Both the position numbers and the translations under genes were made by a program. A stretch of 32,088 bases of DNA from Eubacteriales Family XIII. Incertae Sedis bacterium. Lineage in GTDB: Bacteria > Bacillota > Clostridia > Peptostreptococcales > Anaerovoracaceae. Location: positions 1 through 32,088 of the forward strand of contig JAISAW010000067.1 of assembly GCA_031266515.1 (NCBI GenBank), given 5' to 3'. Below, one piece after another: positions 1 to 9,465 of the stretch (positions are counted from its first letter, which is position 1; each line of letters starts with the position of its first letter). The notes beneath the pieces are model-generated. The model saw only the letters and a list, made by a program, of their open reading frames with translations, did no database searches and was not told the origin of the DNA.

Positions 1-14
1 GAAATGAGGCAAAA

Positions 15-1277
15 ATGAGAGAGTGGCATACGTTGTCGACAGATGAATTGCTCGATATCAAAAGCGGGCTTGAGAAGCAGCTTGAAGAGTATGGCGCGCT
101 CGGGCTGGACCTTGACCTCTCCAGGGGCAAGCCATCGAGCGACATGCTCGACCTGTCGAATGAAATAGCAGGCGGGCTTGACGGGTTTATTTCCGAGGAC
201 GGGGCCGACGTGCGAAACTACGGGATCCTCACGGGGCTTCCCGAAATGAAGAGGCTTTTTTCCGCCCTGACGGGGGTGCCGGAAGAATCAATGGTCATCG
301 GAGGCAACAGCAGCCTCGCGCTGATGTACCAGAGCTTCGTGAATCTGTATTTGTTCGGCGCGACGGGCGGCGATCCCTGGATGGGGCAAAAGGTGAAAAT
401 ACTCTGTCCCTCTCCCGGCTATGACCGCCACTTCGGGCTGGCTTCTGATTTTGGTGCCGAACTCATCGCAGTGCCGATGACGGACGAGGGCCCGGATATG
501 GATGTGGCCGAAAAGCTCGCTGCGGAAGACGAAGCTGTCAAAGGTATCTGGGTCGTGCCGCTCTATTCGAATCCGGGAGGGGCCGTCACGAGCGGGAAGA
601 CGGCAAAGAGGCTTGCGGAAATGAAAACCGCTGCCCCTGATTTTCGCATATTCTGGGACAACGCCTATGGCATCCATCATATCTGGGAAGAACATGAAGC
701 TCCGGATATATTGAAGCTTTGCCTTGAGGCCGGCTGCCCTGAGCGCGCCTATGTCTACTTTTCGACGTCAAAAATAAATTTCCCCGGAGCGGGCGTGAGC
801 TTCATAGCCGCGGGCCCGGAGGAGGCAAAGAAGTTTGCCGCGCACATGAACAGGCAGATGATCAGCTACGACAAGATCAACCAATTGCGCACAGTGAAGT
901 TTTTCGGTGGCGATCCCGACGTTGTCAGAGCGCACATGAAAAGGCTCGCGGACAGGTTCCGCCCCAAATTCGAGACGGTGTTTCGCTGCCTGTCCCAGCT
1001 TGACGGGCTCGGCATACTCGAATGGAAGAAACCGCTTGGAGGGTATTTTGTGGCGATAGACACATTGCCGGGCTGCGCGAAGAGGGTTGTGGAACTCGCA
1101 AAGAGCGCCGGCGTGACGCTCACGGACGCAGGTGCCACATGGCCGTACGGCGACGACCCGAATGACAGCAACATACGCATAGCGCCAAGCTACGCCGACG
1201 GAGAGCAAATCGAAAAGACCATGGAGATACTTCTCGTGTGCATCAAACTCGCTTCCGCAGAGAAACTTACGAGCTAA
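15..1277 (+). CDS. Class I/II aminotransferase, MocR-type (PF12897-like, putative aspartate aminotransferase)
   Basis: 420 aa ORF; N-terminus LDLSRGKPSSDMLDLS, SNPGGAVTSG and YFSTSKINFPGAGVSF (PLP-lysine region) typical of this aminotransferase family. Confidence 0.85.
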   Translation: MREWHTLSTDELLDIKSGLEKQLEEYGALGLDLDLSRGKPSSDMLDLSNEIAGGLDGFISEDGADVRNYGILTGLPEMKRLFSALTGVPEESMVIGGNSSLALMYQSFVNLYLFGATGGDPWMGQKVKILCPSPGYDRHFGLASDFGAELIAVPMTDEGPDMDVAEKLAAEDEAVKGIWVVPLYSNPGGAVTSGKTAKRLAEMKTAAPDFRIFWDNAYGIHHIWEEHEAPDILKLCLEAGCPERAYVYFSTSKINFPGAGVSFIAAGPEEAKKFAAHMNRQMISYDKINQLRTVKFFGGDPDVVRAHMKRLADRFRPKFETVFRCLSQLDGLGILEWKKPLGGYFVAIDTLPGCAKRVVELAKSAGVTLTDAGATWPYGDDPNDSNIRIAPSYADGEQIEKTMEILLVCIKLASAEKLTS

Positions 1278-1353
1278 GGATTTTTTTACGTCAGTAAATA
1301 CGTTGCGTGTTAGTGGGACAGTCTGCCATCGCGCAGCTTGCCTTGGACAAATT

Positions 1354-1824
1354 CTACTCTTGCAGTATTTGTTTCAGCAGGTGCCTCATGATGGACGACC
1401 GGGTCACGACCCCAACCACTTTCCCGTTCTCAACTACGGCGATTTTCTTGATGCTGTTGCTGCTGAGAAACTCGGCGGCGTCTTCGATATCCTGGTATTT
1501 GTCGACGTAGAGCTTTTCCCTGTTGGCGATGTCTATCACCTTTGCGGTGAGCAGCTCCTTAGTCTTTTCTTCAAGGCTGTGGTTTTCGTCGTTTTCAAGG
1601 ATCACCGACAGCATTTCGCCCCATCCGACGACCTTTACATTTTTCTTTGTGATGAAGCGCACTATGTCCCCATCGGTGATATGTCCCACGAGTTTCCCTT
1701 TTGCGTCAACCACGACCAAGCTGCCGACTTCCGCATCCGTGAGATGCTTTATGACATCCCCGACAGTCTCGTCGCATCTGCACGTATAAGGGACAGTCTC
1801 CATTATATCTACCACTTTAGTCAT
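1354..1824 (-). CDS. CBS-domain protein (two CBS motifs)
   Basis: 156 aa; repeated V.DIM.TVPYTC / VGSLVVVDAKGKLVGHITDGDIVR and KKIAVVENGKVVGVVTRSSIMRHL signatures; overlaps the upstream MFS gene by 4 bp. Confidence 0.85.
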   Translation of the reverse strand: MTKVVDIMETVPYTCRCDETVGDVIKHLTDAEVGSLVVVDAKGKLVGHITDGDIVRFITKKNVKVVGWGEMLSVILENDENHSLEEKTKELLTAKVIDIANREKLYVDKYQDIEDAAEFLSSNSIKKIAVVENGKVVGVVTRSSIMRHLLKQILQE

Positions 1825-3248
1825 CGCTCATCCTCCTTCCTTTTCACTTTCTTTTTACCTCTATCCACTTTCAGTATGGACAAGGCCAGTGCGGCGCCTG
1901 TAGCGATCGCCGCGCCGTTGAATGCGGCATTGACGCCTTGCACCATGGCTTCGGGCGAACCCCTGTCCGCGAGAAGCCCTGCCACCATCACCATGACGGT
2001 GACGAGTATGGCGGTGCCCATGGATCCTGTCACCTGCCTTGCCGTATTGGTGATCGCGTTGCCGTCAGGGATTTTCCTGTTTGGGAGGGCATTGATCCCC
2101 CATGTATTCAGAGGCATGTTTACAAACGATATCCCCATCATTCTAAATGTATACGAGATGATGAGATATGCTTCGCTCGAATGCAGCGACAGCCGACCCA
2201 GCATCAGAGTGCCGACGGTGATGATCCCAAGGCCTGTGATGGTGAGTGCCCTTGGCCCGAAACGATCAAAGAACGTACCTGAAACGGGGCTCATGGCCGC
2301 CATGAGCAAACCTGCCGGCATGAGGAGGAGCCCGCTTTTCATAGCCGAATACCCGAGTGCGGTCTGCAGGTATATCGGAGTGATGACAGAACCCACAGTC
2401 ATCCCGAGCCCCACGATGCTTACAAGCACCGTGGACATCGTGAAATCCCTGTATCTGAAAACCCGCAAATCGAGCAGAGGCTTGTCAACCCTGTATTGCC
2501 GACGCACAAAGAATATTATCGTTATGCCCCCGGCCAGGATGGAGCCCCAGGTTTGCCAGTGCAGCCATCCGGCGCTTCCCGCCGCCGAAAACCCGTAAAG
2601 CAAGCCCCCAAACCCGACCGTCGATAATACCACCGAAATGAGGTCAAGGTGGGTTTCTTTCCTGTCGCCGATGTTTTTCAGAAAGATGACCGCAAATACC
2701 ATCACCGCCACGCAGACAGGCGTAAAGGCGATGAAGATATAGTGCCAGTTGTGCAAATCCACCAGCAGCCCGGCGAGCGTCGGGCCTATCGCCGGTGCTG
2801 CCCCTATGACGATGCCCGCTATACCCATGGCGAAGCCGCGCCGCTCTTTGGGGAATATCAACATCAGCATGACAGACACAAAGGGCAGCATGACCCCTGC
2901 GCCCATGGCCTGCAATATTCTCGCCAGCAGAAGCACTTCAAACCGCCAGGCCACTATTGCGAGGACGGAGCCCGCTATGAATGCGCCCATTGAGGACAAA
3001 AAAAGCTGTCTCGTTGAATACCTGTTGATCAAAAACGCGGTGACCGGGATCATGAGGCCGTTGACCAACAGGAACACGGAAGTGAGCCACTGCCCCTTTG
3101 CCGCATTGATCCCGAATTCATCCATCACGCTCGGCAGGGCCGTGCCCATGACTGTTTGGTTCAGTATGGTAGCGAAGCCTCCCGCAACAATGATAGCCAC
3201 CATCAGCCTGTCCTGACGGCTTAATTTTTCTTTTTTATGCTCTGTCAT
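1821..3248 (-). CDS. MFS transporter, DHA2/EmrB-QacA type
   Basis: 475 aa, about 14 hydrophobic segments; LNQTVMGTALPSVMDEFGI and GAAPAIGPTLAGLLVD motifs. Confidence 0.9.
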   Translation of the reverse strand: MTEHKKEKLSRQDRLMVAIIVAGGFATILNQTVMGTALPSVMDEFGINAAKGQWLTSVFLLVNGLMIPVTAFLINRYSTRQLFLSSMGAFIAGSVLAIVAWRFEVLLLARILQAMGAGVMLPFVSVMLMLIFPKERRGFAMGIAGIVIGAAPAIGPTLAGLLVDLHNWHYIFIAFTPVCVAVMVFAVIFLKNIGDRKETHLDLISVVLSTVGFGGLLYGFSAAGSAGWLHWQTWGSILAGGITIIFFVRRQYRVDKPLLDLRVFRYRDFTMSTVLVSIVGLGMTVGSVITPIYLQTALGYSAMKSGLLLMPAGLLMAAMSPVSGTFFDRFGPRALTITGLGIITVGTLMLGRLSLHSSEAYLIISYTFRMMGISFVNMPLNTWGINALPNRKIPDGNAITNTARQVTGSMGTAILVTVMVMVAGLLADRGSPEAMVQGVNAAFNGAAIATGAALALSILKVDRGKKKVKRKEDER

Positions 3249-3258
3249 ATCAGGATTT

Positions 3259-4830
3259 TCAGAGGTTCCCTTTTGTCAGTTCGTAAATAGCGTCCGCATA
3301 GATGGCTGCGGCTTTCATCAGGCTGTCTGTCGAGACGCGCTCATCGACTTTGTGCATCAAGTCCGGTTCCCCCGGGAAGACAGGACCGAATGCAACCATT
3401 TTGCTGAAGGCCCTCGCGTATGTGCCGCCGCCGATGACCACGGGCTTGCTCTCCGTATCCCCGGTATTGTTTCGGTACACGTCCATCAGTGTGCGGATGA
3501 ATTCGTCGTCTTCGGGGAAAAACAGAGGTGGCTGGTGTTTCCCTTTGATGATGCCGACGCCCGCTGCGTCAAGCAGAGGCTGCATCGGCCCGAACACGTC
3601 CTCTTCTTTTTTCGTAACGGGATACCGCACATTCATCGTGAGGATCACGGCATCCTTGTTCATCCGGATCGTTCCCGCATTCACCGTCAGCCCGCCTGAG
3701 GGAGAATCTGACATCGCTATCCCAAGCGAGGCGCCGTCGGTCTCAAACCCGATCTTTTCATTGTAAAAATCGATGAATTCCCTGGCCTCTGTGTCCACCA
3801 GTTCAAAACGGCTGAGGAAATCCATAAGTATCGATATGGCATTCACTCCGGACTGCGGCTGCGCCCCGTGGGCGGATTTGCCTTCCGCCTGGACTAAGAA
3901 GGCTTTTCCTGCCCTTTTGCAAACGATACGCCTTTTCGTGCTTTCGCAGTAACTGTCGGCTTCTTCCCTGAGGTGCGCGAATGCTTTATCGTTCTTGCTC
4001 TTGCCCTTTCCGCCGGATGCCTCGCGGCGTCCGGAAGCTTTGCCTTTGCGTTTTTTGCCGCTGTCCGCTTCTTCAAAGACGAGCACGGCCCTCGCGCCTC
4101 CAGGGACCATGTTTGCGGCTTCCCCTCCGGTGATGCCGGTGAGGTGGAATCCGGGTTCAGGCGAAGTCGTGAATTTTTTTGCTATCTCAAAATTCAGTAT
4201 GCCTTTCTCGCCGTTTATGACGGGAAATTCGGCGTCCGGCACGAAGCCCATATCAGGAGGGGCGACCTGCGACAGATACTCATCCATGCCGTTCCACCCC
4301 GTCTCTTCATCCAGGCCGATGATGATCCTTATATTTTTTGCAGGGACAAACCCGCTTTCCTTCAGGGCCTTTATCGCGCTGTAGATGACGCTGGCGGAGC
4401 CTTTGTTGTCCGTAGTACCCCGTCCGTAAATGAAGCCGCCCTCTTCTTCGCCGCCAAACGGATCGGCCGTCCATCCTTCCCCCGCAGGGACCACGTCAAG
4501 GTGTACGGGGATGCCGAAGGTTTCGTCTGCGGGTTCCGGGGTTTCGTCCGCGGGCTTTTCGGAAACACCATCTTCACTGCCGGCGGGATCAGCGACGCCA
4601 TCCTTCACTCCGCGCCACTCGATATGCCCCCCGTAACCTCCCGCGTCAAAAGTCTCAAAGCCATCGGCGGCAGCCTTCTCAAGCAAATACCTGTAGCAAT
4701 CTGCCACTCCGTCGCCAAAAGGCCGGTCTTCCCCCGAGGGCTCTCCCCTTGAGCTGTCAAACGAAACAAGGCCGCGCAACAAAGACACGACCTCGTCTCT
4801 ATGAGATTCGAGCAACTGCTTGTATTCCAT
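3259..4830 (-). CDS. M20 family dipeptidase, PepV/Sapep-like, with two charged insertions
   Basis: 523 aa; HLDVVPAGEGWTADPF, GRGTTDNKGS, GLDEETGWNGMDEY, VIGGGTYARAF metal/active-site motifs. Confidence 0.88.
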   Translation of the reverse strand: MEYKQLLESHRDEVVSLLRGLVSFDSSRGEPSGEDRPFGDGVADCYRYLLEKAAADGFETFDAGGYGGHIEWRGVKDGVADPAGSEDGVSEKPADETPEPADETFGIPVHLDVVPAGEGWTADPFGGEEEGGFIYGRGTTDNKGSASVIYSAIKALKESGFVPAKNIRIIIGLDEETGWNGMDEYLSQVAPPDMGFVPDAEFPVINGEKGILNFEIAKKFTTSPEPGFHLTGITGGEAANMVPGGARAVLVFEEADSGKKRKGKASGRREASGGKGKSKNDKAFAHLREEADSYCESTKRRIVCKRAGKAFLVQAEGKSAHGAQPQSGVNAISILMDFLSRFELVDTEAREFIDFYNEKIGFETDGASLGIAMSDSPSGGLTVNAGTIRMNKDAVILTMNVRYPVTKKEEDVFGPMQPLLDAAGVGIIKGKHQPPLFFPEDDEFIRTLMDVYRNNTGDTESKPVVIGGGTYARAFSKMVAFGPVFPGEPDLMHKVDERVSTDSLMKAAAIYADAIYELTKGNL

Positions 4831-4851
4831 TGCTATCTTGTTTCGTCTTTC

Positions 4852-5076
4852 TCAGTTCACCGATTCCACGGAGGAAATCTCCGGGTACGATTCCTTGAGA
4901 AGCCTCTCGATACCATTTTTGACCGTCATCTGCGACATCGGGCATCCGGCGCAGTGCCCCTGCAATTTCACTTTGACGATATTGTCGCCGGTGTATTCCA
5001 CGAACTCGACGTCTCCGCCGTCCCTCTGAAGGTAAGGCCTGATCTGGTCCAGGGCTTCAATTATTTTTTGTTCCAT
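4852..5076 (-). CDS. NifU C-terminal domain protein (Fe-S cluster scaffold-like)
   Basis: 74 aa; IRPYLQRDGGDVEFVEY...LQGHCAGCPMSQMTVKNGIE, CxxC motif. Confidence 0.92.
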   Translation of the reverse strand: MEQKIIEALDQIRPYLQRDGGDVEFVEYTGDNIVKVKLQGHCAGCPMSQMTVKNGIERLLKESYPEISSVESVN

Positions 5077-5085
5077 TACAACTAC

Positions 5086-5193
5086 CTATTTTTCCTCATA
5101 TGCTTTGGGATCGGCCCCGCAGACCGGGCAAGGCTCGGTGGGCCTTTCATCCAAATCCGTTTCGTATCCACAAACGTTGCAAACCCATGTCAT
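5086..5193 (-). CDS. Rubredoxin-like small protein (35 aa)
   Basis: Hand translation of the minus strand: MTWVCNVCGYETDLDERPTEPCPVCGADPKAYEEK*; two CxxC knuckles; AGGAGG RBS 7 nt upstream (TTTGAAGGAGGAAAGCATCATG). Below the ORF-track length cutoff. Confidence 0.88.
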   Translation of the reverse strand: MTWVCNVCGYETDLDERPTEPCPVCGADPKAYEEK

Positions 5194-5455
5194 GATGCTT
5201 TCCTCCTTCAAATATGCTGCGCCGGGAACACCCATCCGCACGAAGCTTCATCTACTATAGCCCGCGCAGCCTGTCGTATCCCCTGAACGCTATCTGCCAT
5301 GGCACCCTTTTGCCGGAATGCGGCGTAGTCTTGGGCGTCGTTCAGAATTATACCATATCCTCAACCTTGCGCCGCCTAAGTCTTGTTTTCAAAGACAGCC
5401 GGCTTCGCCTCGTAGCTGCAAGGGATGTGAAGCTGCCCCACTCCGCGCCACCGGC

Positions 5456-7300
5456 CTATATCTCTATACCGGTCCTGTTTTCATCCTTGAAGCGCTTGAT
5501 CTTTTTTGATGTGGTCTGCTCAAACGCATCCTTTCTGTGGTAGAGCCTGCGGACTTTCTTGAATATCGGCAGGGTATCATTTACCTTGTTCACCTCTTCC
5601 CAGAGAAGCTTCGCGATCTTGTCGTCGTCGATATCCGTGCCAAACCTCTCCTTCAACTCGTCAGGCGATGGCAGGATGGTCGCAGCGATGATCGTATCGT
5701 CGCTCACGTCACCTTCGGCCTCCCAGACCATGACCTCACCGACCACCGGTGAGCGCGCGATCAGGTATTCAAGTTCTTCCGGGAATACATTCTTGCCGTT
5801 CTTCGTGATGATGACGCTCTTCTTCCTGCCCGTGATGTAGACATAGCCGTCGCTGTCGATCCGGCCGTAGTCTCCCGTATGGAACCATCCGTCGTGCATG
5901 ACTTCCGCGGTCGCCTCGTCATTTTTGTAATAGCCCATCATGACATTCAGGCCCTTGACGCAGATTTCGCCTATGCCTGTCTCCGGGTCGGCGTCGACTA
6001 TTTTGCCGTAGAAGCCGGGGATGAGATAGCCCGCGCTGTCGCTTCTTCCGCCTTGGATGGGATTCAGCGCACATATGGGCGCTGACTCTGTAAGGCCATA
6101 GCCCTGTATCGCGTTGATGCCCAAGTCTACGAGCCCGTCAATGACTGCTGGGTCGATGGCTGCGCCGCCGCAGATGAGAAGCCTCATGCGCCCGCCAAAC
6201 AGAGCGTGTATATCCTTAAAAAATTTCTTGCCAAGGTCGATGCCGATCTTTTTCGTGACACGGTTGACCGCGATCACTTTGCGGAGCAGGCTTTCTTTGC
6301 CCTGCTTGCGGACGTTTTGCCAAATCTTCGAATAGAGGTTTTCAAACAGGAGCGGTACGCCGAGGAAAACTGTCGGCTTTGCTTCGAGCATATTCGGCAC
6401 GATCCACTTGAGCCCCTGGCAGTAGGCTATTGAAGCGCCCTGCGTCAGAGGGATCAGGAAACCGCACACGCCTTCATATGAGTGATGGATGGGCAGCACT
6501 GAGAAAAACACATCTTCTTTCACGATGCCGATGACAGTGGTCGGCACCATCAGCTCGAAAGCTACGTTCCGGTGGTTCAGCATGACGCCTTTCGCAAAGC
6601 CTGTGGTCCCGCTCGTAAACATCAGTATCCCGAGCCTCTCTGCATCTATCTGTGCGTCGAGGAAATCCCTGTTTCCGTCGGCAAGCAGCTTTTCGCCTTC
6701 TTCTATGAGGGCGTCCACGCCTGTTTCATAGTCCTTAAGGTTTTCCGCCGCCGCATCCATGTTGATCCAGAGGCTTACCTTTTCATTGCCGTTCTTTCTG
6801 ATCTCTTCCGTGTAGCCGGGAAGCTTTTTGCCGCTGTAAAAGACAGCTTCGACTTCGCCGACTTCGAGCAATGTAGCGATTTCTTCCAAGTTCAGCTCTT
6901 TGTCCAGAGGGACCACTACACCCGTGCCGCATACCACCGCAAGGTATGCGGTCGACCAGGCGTAGCTGTTCTCGCCGATGACAGCTATATGGCTTCCCCT
7001 GAAGCCTCTGGCGTGAAGCGCTGTCCCTATGGCATTCACGCGGTCAAACATCTCCTTGTAAGTCTTCGGTTTGTAGTACTCCCTGGACGACGCTTTTTCA
7101 AGAAATGCAGTGCGGTCGGCATAAAGCTCCACGCTGGTCTCCAGCATCTGTTTGATATTCACAATCGGGCGGATCTGCTTGTATTTGAGGGCAGGGTCCT
7201 TGCTTGCCATTATGAAATCGTAGTTTTCCTGCGCGCGTTTGGTATCGCGCTCCACTATCTGTTTGTATTCCTCTTCCGGTATCAATTCTCTGTAAGACAT
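5456..7300 (-). CDS. AMP-dependent synthetase/long-chain acyl-CoA ligase
   Basis: 614 aa; LGILMFTSGTTGFAKGVML, GYGLTESAP, DGWFHTGDYGRIDSDGYVYITGRKKSVIITKNGKNVFPEE. Confidence 0.92.
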   Translation of the reverse strand: MSYRELIPEEEYKQIVERDTKRAQENYDFIMASKDPALKYKQIRPIVNIKQMLETSVELYADRTAFLEKASSREYYKPKTYKEMFDRVNAIGTALHARGFRGSHIAVIGENSYAWSTAYLAVVCGTGVVVPLDKELNLEEIATLLEVGEVEAVFYSGKKLPGYTEEIRKNGNEKVSLWINMDAAAENLKDYETGVDALIEEGEKLLADGNRDFLDAQIDAERLGILMFTSGTTGFAKGVMLNHRNVAFELMVPTTVIGIVKEDVFFSVLPIHHSYEGVCGFLIPLTQGASIAYCQGLKWIVPNMLEAKPTVFLGVPLLFENLYSKIWQNVRKQGKESLLRKVIAVNRVTKKIGIDLGKKFFKDIHALFGGRMRLLICGGAAIDPAVIDGLVDLGINAIQGYGLTESAPICALNPIQGGRSDSAGYLIPGFYGKIVDADPETGIGEICVKGLNVMMGYYKNDEATAEVMHDGWFHTGDYGRIDSDGYVYITGRKKSVIITKNGKNVFPEELEYLIARSPVVGEVMVWEAEGDVSDDTIIAATILPSPDELKERFGTDIDDDKIAKLLWEEVNKVNDTLPIFKKVRRLYHRKDAFEQTTSKKIKRFKDENRTGIEI

Positions 7301-7441
7301 GTTCGCACCTCTACGTTTTCCCTTTCCATATCCCTTCGCTTATCTGTTTCTTTTTGGTTCCCTGCCGCCAGGGCATCCCTTCCAGCCCTGCGTCCCGCCG
7401 CGTTTGCCGCAGACCCCGGTCCGGGCTGGCTCCGTCGCAGC

Positions 7442-9178
7442 TTACATGGGTTTTGAGCCTCTTTTGATCTTCTGCGTGCTGGTCTTTTCAAATTCCTCCT
7501 TACGTATGACCACCCTTCGCACTCTTTTGTAATTCGCCATCTTCAAATTCGTCTTCTCTATTTCACCGGTGATGAGTTCGAGCAATCTCTTTTCATCCGG
7601 CATTCCACCGCTTTCAAAGTTCCCTCTGAAATACTCGCTTGACGGAAAGACCTCGGCGACTATCACCGTGTCCCCGTCCCCTTTCCGGTCCTCTCCCCGC
7701 ACGACCACCTCTTCGATCAAAGGTGAGTGGAGCAGATGATATTCTATCTCTTCCGGATAGACGTTCTTGCCGTTCTTTGTTATTATGACATTTTTTTTGC
7801 GTCCTGTGATATACAGAAATCCGTCGTCGCTGATATACCCGTAGTCGCCCGTAAACAGCCATCCATCGCGGATCGCAGCCGCAGTCTCTTCCGGGTCGTC
7901 AAAATACCCGAGCATCACTGACGGGCTTTTCACAGCCACTTCGCCTATGCCAGAGCTTTCATCCGCGTCGACAATTTTTATTTCCGTGCAGGGGAGCGGC
8001 ATGCCTGCGGCGGCGGCTATGTTTTTGTCCCTTCTGTTCAGGGTGATGAGCGGCGAGCATTCGGTCATGCCGTAGCCCTGTATCATCTGGATGCCCATGG
8101 CATTGAAGTTTTCTATTATCTCAGGATCCATTGCAGCGCCTCCCGCGATGAGCAATTCGATATGCCCGCCGAGCGTCTTGTAGATCTGCTTGAACAGCCG
8201 CTTTTTCAAACCCTTTGTCATCCCGATGTTTCTCGACATGGACAGGGCCCGCTCCAACTGTTTTTTCTTTCCCTGTTTATCCACTGCCCGCAGGATATTC
8301 GCATACATCTTTTCAAAAAACAAGGGCACGGAAAGCAATATCTGTGTCTTTGATTCTTCGAGGTTTTTTACTATGTACTTCAGCCCCTCGCTGATCGCCA
8401 CTGTGCACCCCTGATAGAACGCTGTGAAGACGAGGCAGGTAAATTCATAAGTGTGGTGCATGGGCAATACTGACAGCACAGTCTTGTCATACAGATATAT
8501 GAAGCTGCTGATGTTCACGACATTGCTCGCTATATTCCTGTGGCTGAGCATCACGCCTTTGGCCCTGCCCGTAGTCCCTGAGGTGAACAGCAGCGCAGCC
8601 ATACGGTCGGGGTCGATCGGCGCGCCCGTATATGAGTTGTCGCCGCCTGCCAGCAGCTCAATCCCTCGCATGATGTATTGGCCCAGCGATCTGGTCCCTG
8701 ACGACATGTCGTCTGCCGGGGCATCCATCGAGATCGCAAGCGGCGAACAGCCGGAATGCTCAAGGGCCTGCTTTACAGTCTTTTCATATTTGCCGGAATA
8801 AACGACTGCGCCTACGCCAGAGCGGGTCAGAAGCGAAGATATCTCCTCTTCTTTCAGCTCTTTGTCGATGGGGACGATGACGCCAACGCCGCACACTACC
8901 GCAAAATATGTCAGCGCCCACTCATACCTGTTTTCTCCTATGACCGCGATCCTCGCGCCGCCGAGGCCGTCTGCGAGCATCGCCGTGCCGAGGGCATTCA
9001 TATCGCTCTTCACCCTGGAATAAAGCACCGGTTCATACTTGCCGCCGGGCCTGTTTTTCACAAGGTACGCGCTTCGCCCCGCATACAGTGAGGCACTGCC
9101 GAGGATGAGATCCCGGAGGTCTGTCAGCTCCCTCGCAGGGTATGTCTCTCCGGTATAAATACAACTCTCCAAGTCCAT
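7442..9178 (-). CDS. AMP-dependent synthetase/long-chain acyl-CoA ligase (paralog of adjacent gene)
   Basis: 578 aa; AALLFTSGTTGRAKGVMLSHRN, GYGMTECSPL, GDYGYISDDGFLYITGRKKNVIITKNGKNVYPEE. Confidence 0.92.
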   Translation of the reverse strand: MDLESCIYTGETYPARELTDLRDLILGSASLYAGRSAYLVKNRPGGKYEPVLYSRVKSDMNALGTAMLADGLGGARIAVIGENRYEWALTYFAVVCGVGVIVPIDKELKEEEISSLLTRSGVGAVVYSGKYEKTVKQALEHSGCSPLAISMDAPADDMSSGTRSLGQYIMRGIELLAGGDNSYTGAPIDPDRMAALLFTSGTTGRAKGVMLSHRNIASNVVNISSFIYLYDKTVLSVLPMHHTYEFTCLVFTAFYQGCTVAISEGLKYIVKNLEESKTQILLSVPLFFEKMYANILRAVDKQGKKKQLERALSMSRNIGMTKGLKKRLFKQIYKTLGGHIELLIAGGAAMDPEIIENFNAMGIQMIQGYGMTECSPLITLNRRDKNIAAAAGMPLPCTEIKIVDADESSGIGEVAVKSPSVMLGYFDDPEETAAAIRDGWLFTGDYGYISDDGFLYITGRKKNVIITKNGKNVYPEEIEYHLLHSPLIEEVVVRGEDRKGDGDTVIVAEVFPSSEYFRGNFESGGMPDEKRLLELITGEIEKTNLKMANYKRVRRVVIRKEEFEKTSTQKIKRGSKPM

Positions 9179-9328
9179 TTCCTTCCTTTCGCGTCATTTC
9201 CTTCATGTGAAAACGCATGTGAAAACGCGAACCTGCCAAAACGCATCCCCAAATCTTTTGCGACCGGGCCGCGCCTCCGCTGCAAGAGAGACATCATTAT
9301 ACATCAGAATGAAGCAGTCGGCGCTTTT

Positions 9329-9357
9329 TTGACTTTGCTGCAGCCATCATCTATACT
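9329..9357 (+). promoter_or_regulatory. Predicted sigma70 promoter TTGACT-N17-TATACT
   Basis: TTGACT 9329-9334, 17-nt spacer, TATACT 9352-9357, upstream of the ORF at 9466 in the divergent intergenic region. Confidence 0.65.
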
Positions 9358-9465
9358 TTGGAAAAAGCGTTGGCTCCGGACATCGGGATCAAAACGCATT
9401 GACTTCAATATACAGAGACAGTGGGAAGCGATTTCATTTGAATAATAGAATTAAGGAGAAAGACT

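Noticed and set aside
1303-2598. 431-aa plus-strand ORF
   Set aside because: Lies antisense across the clearly coding CBS and MFS genes; no recognisable domain; shadow ORF from codon bias.
5398-5420. CGGCTTCGCCTCGTAGCTGCA resembling 15328-15348 in the MITE body
   Set aside because: About 18/20 identity over a short GC-rich stretch only; flanks do not align, so relatedness cannot be claimed without a genome search.
6572-7456. 294-aa plus-strand ORF
   Set aside because: Antisense to the acyl-CoA ligase genes; no domain signature.
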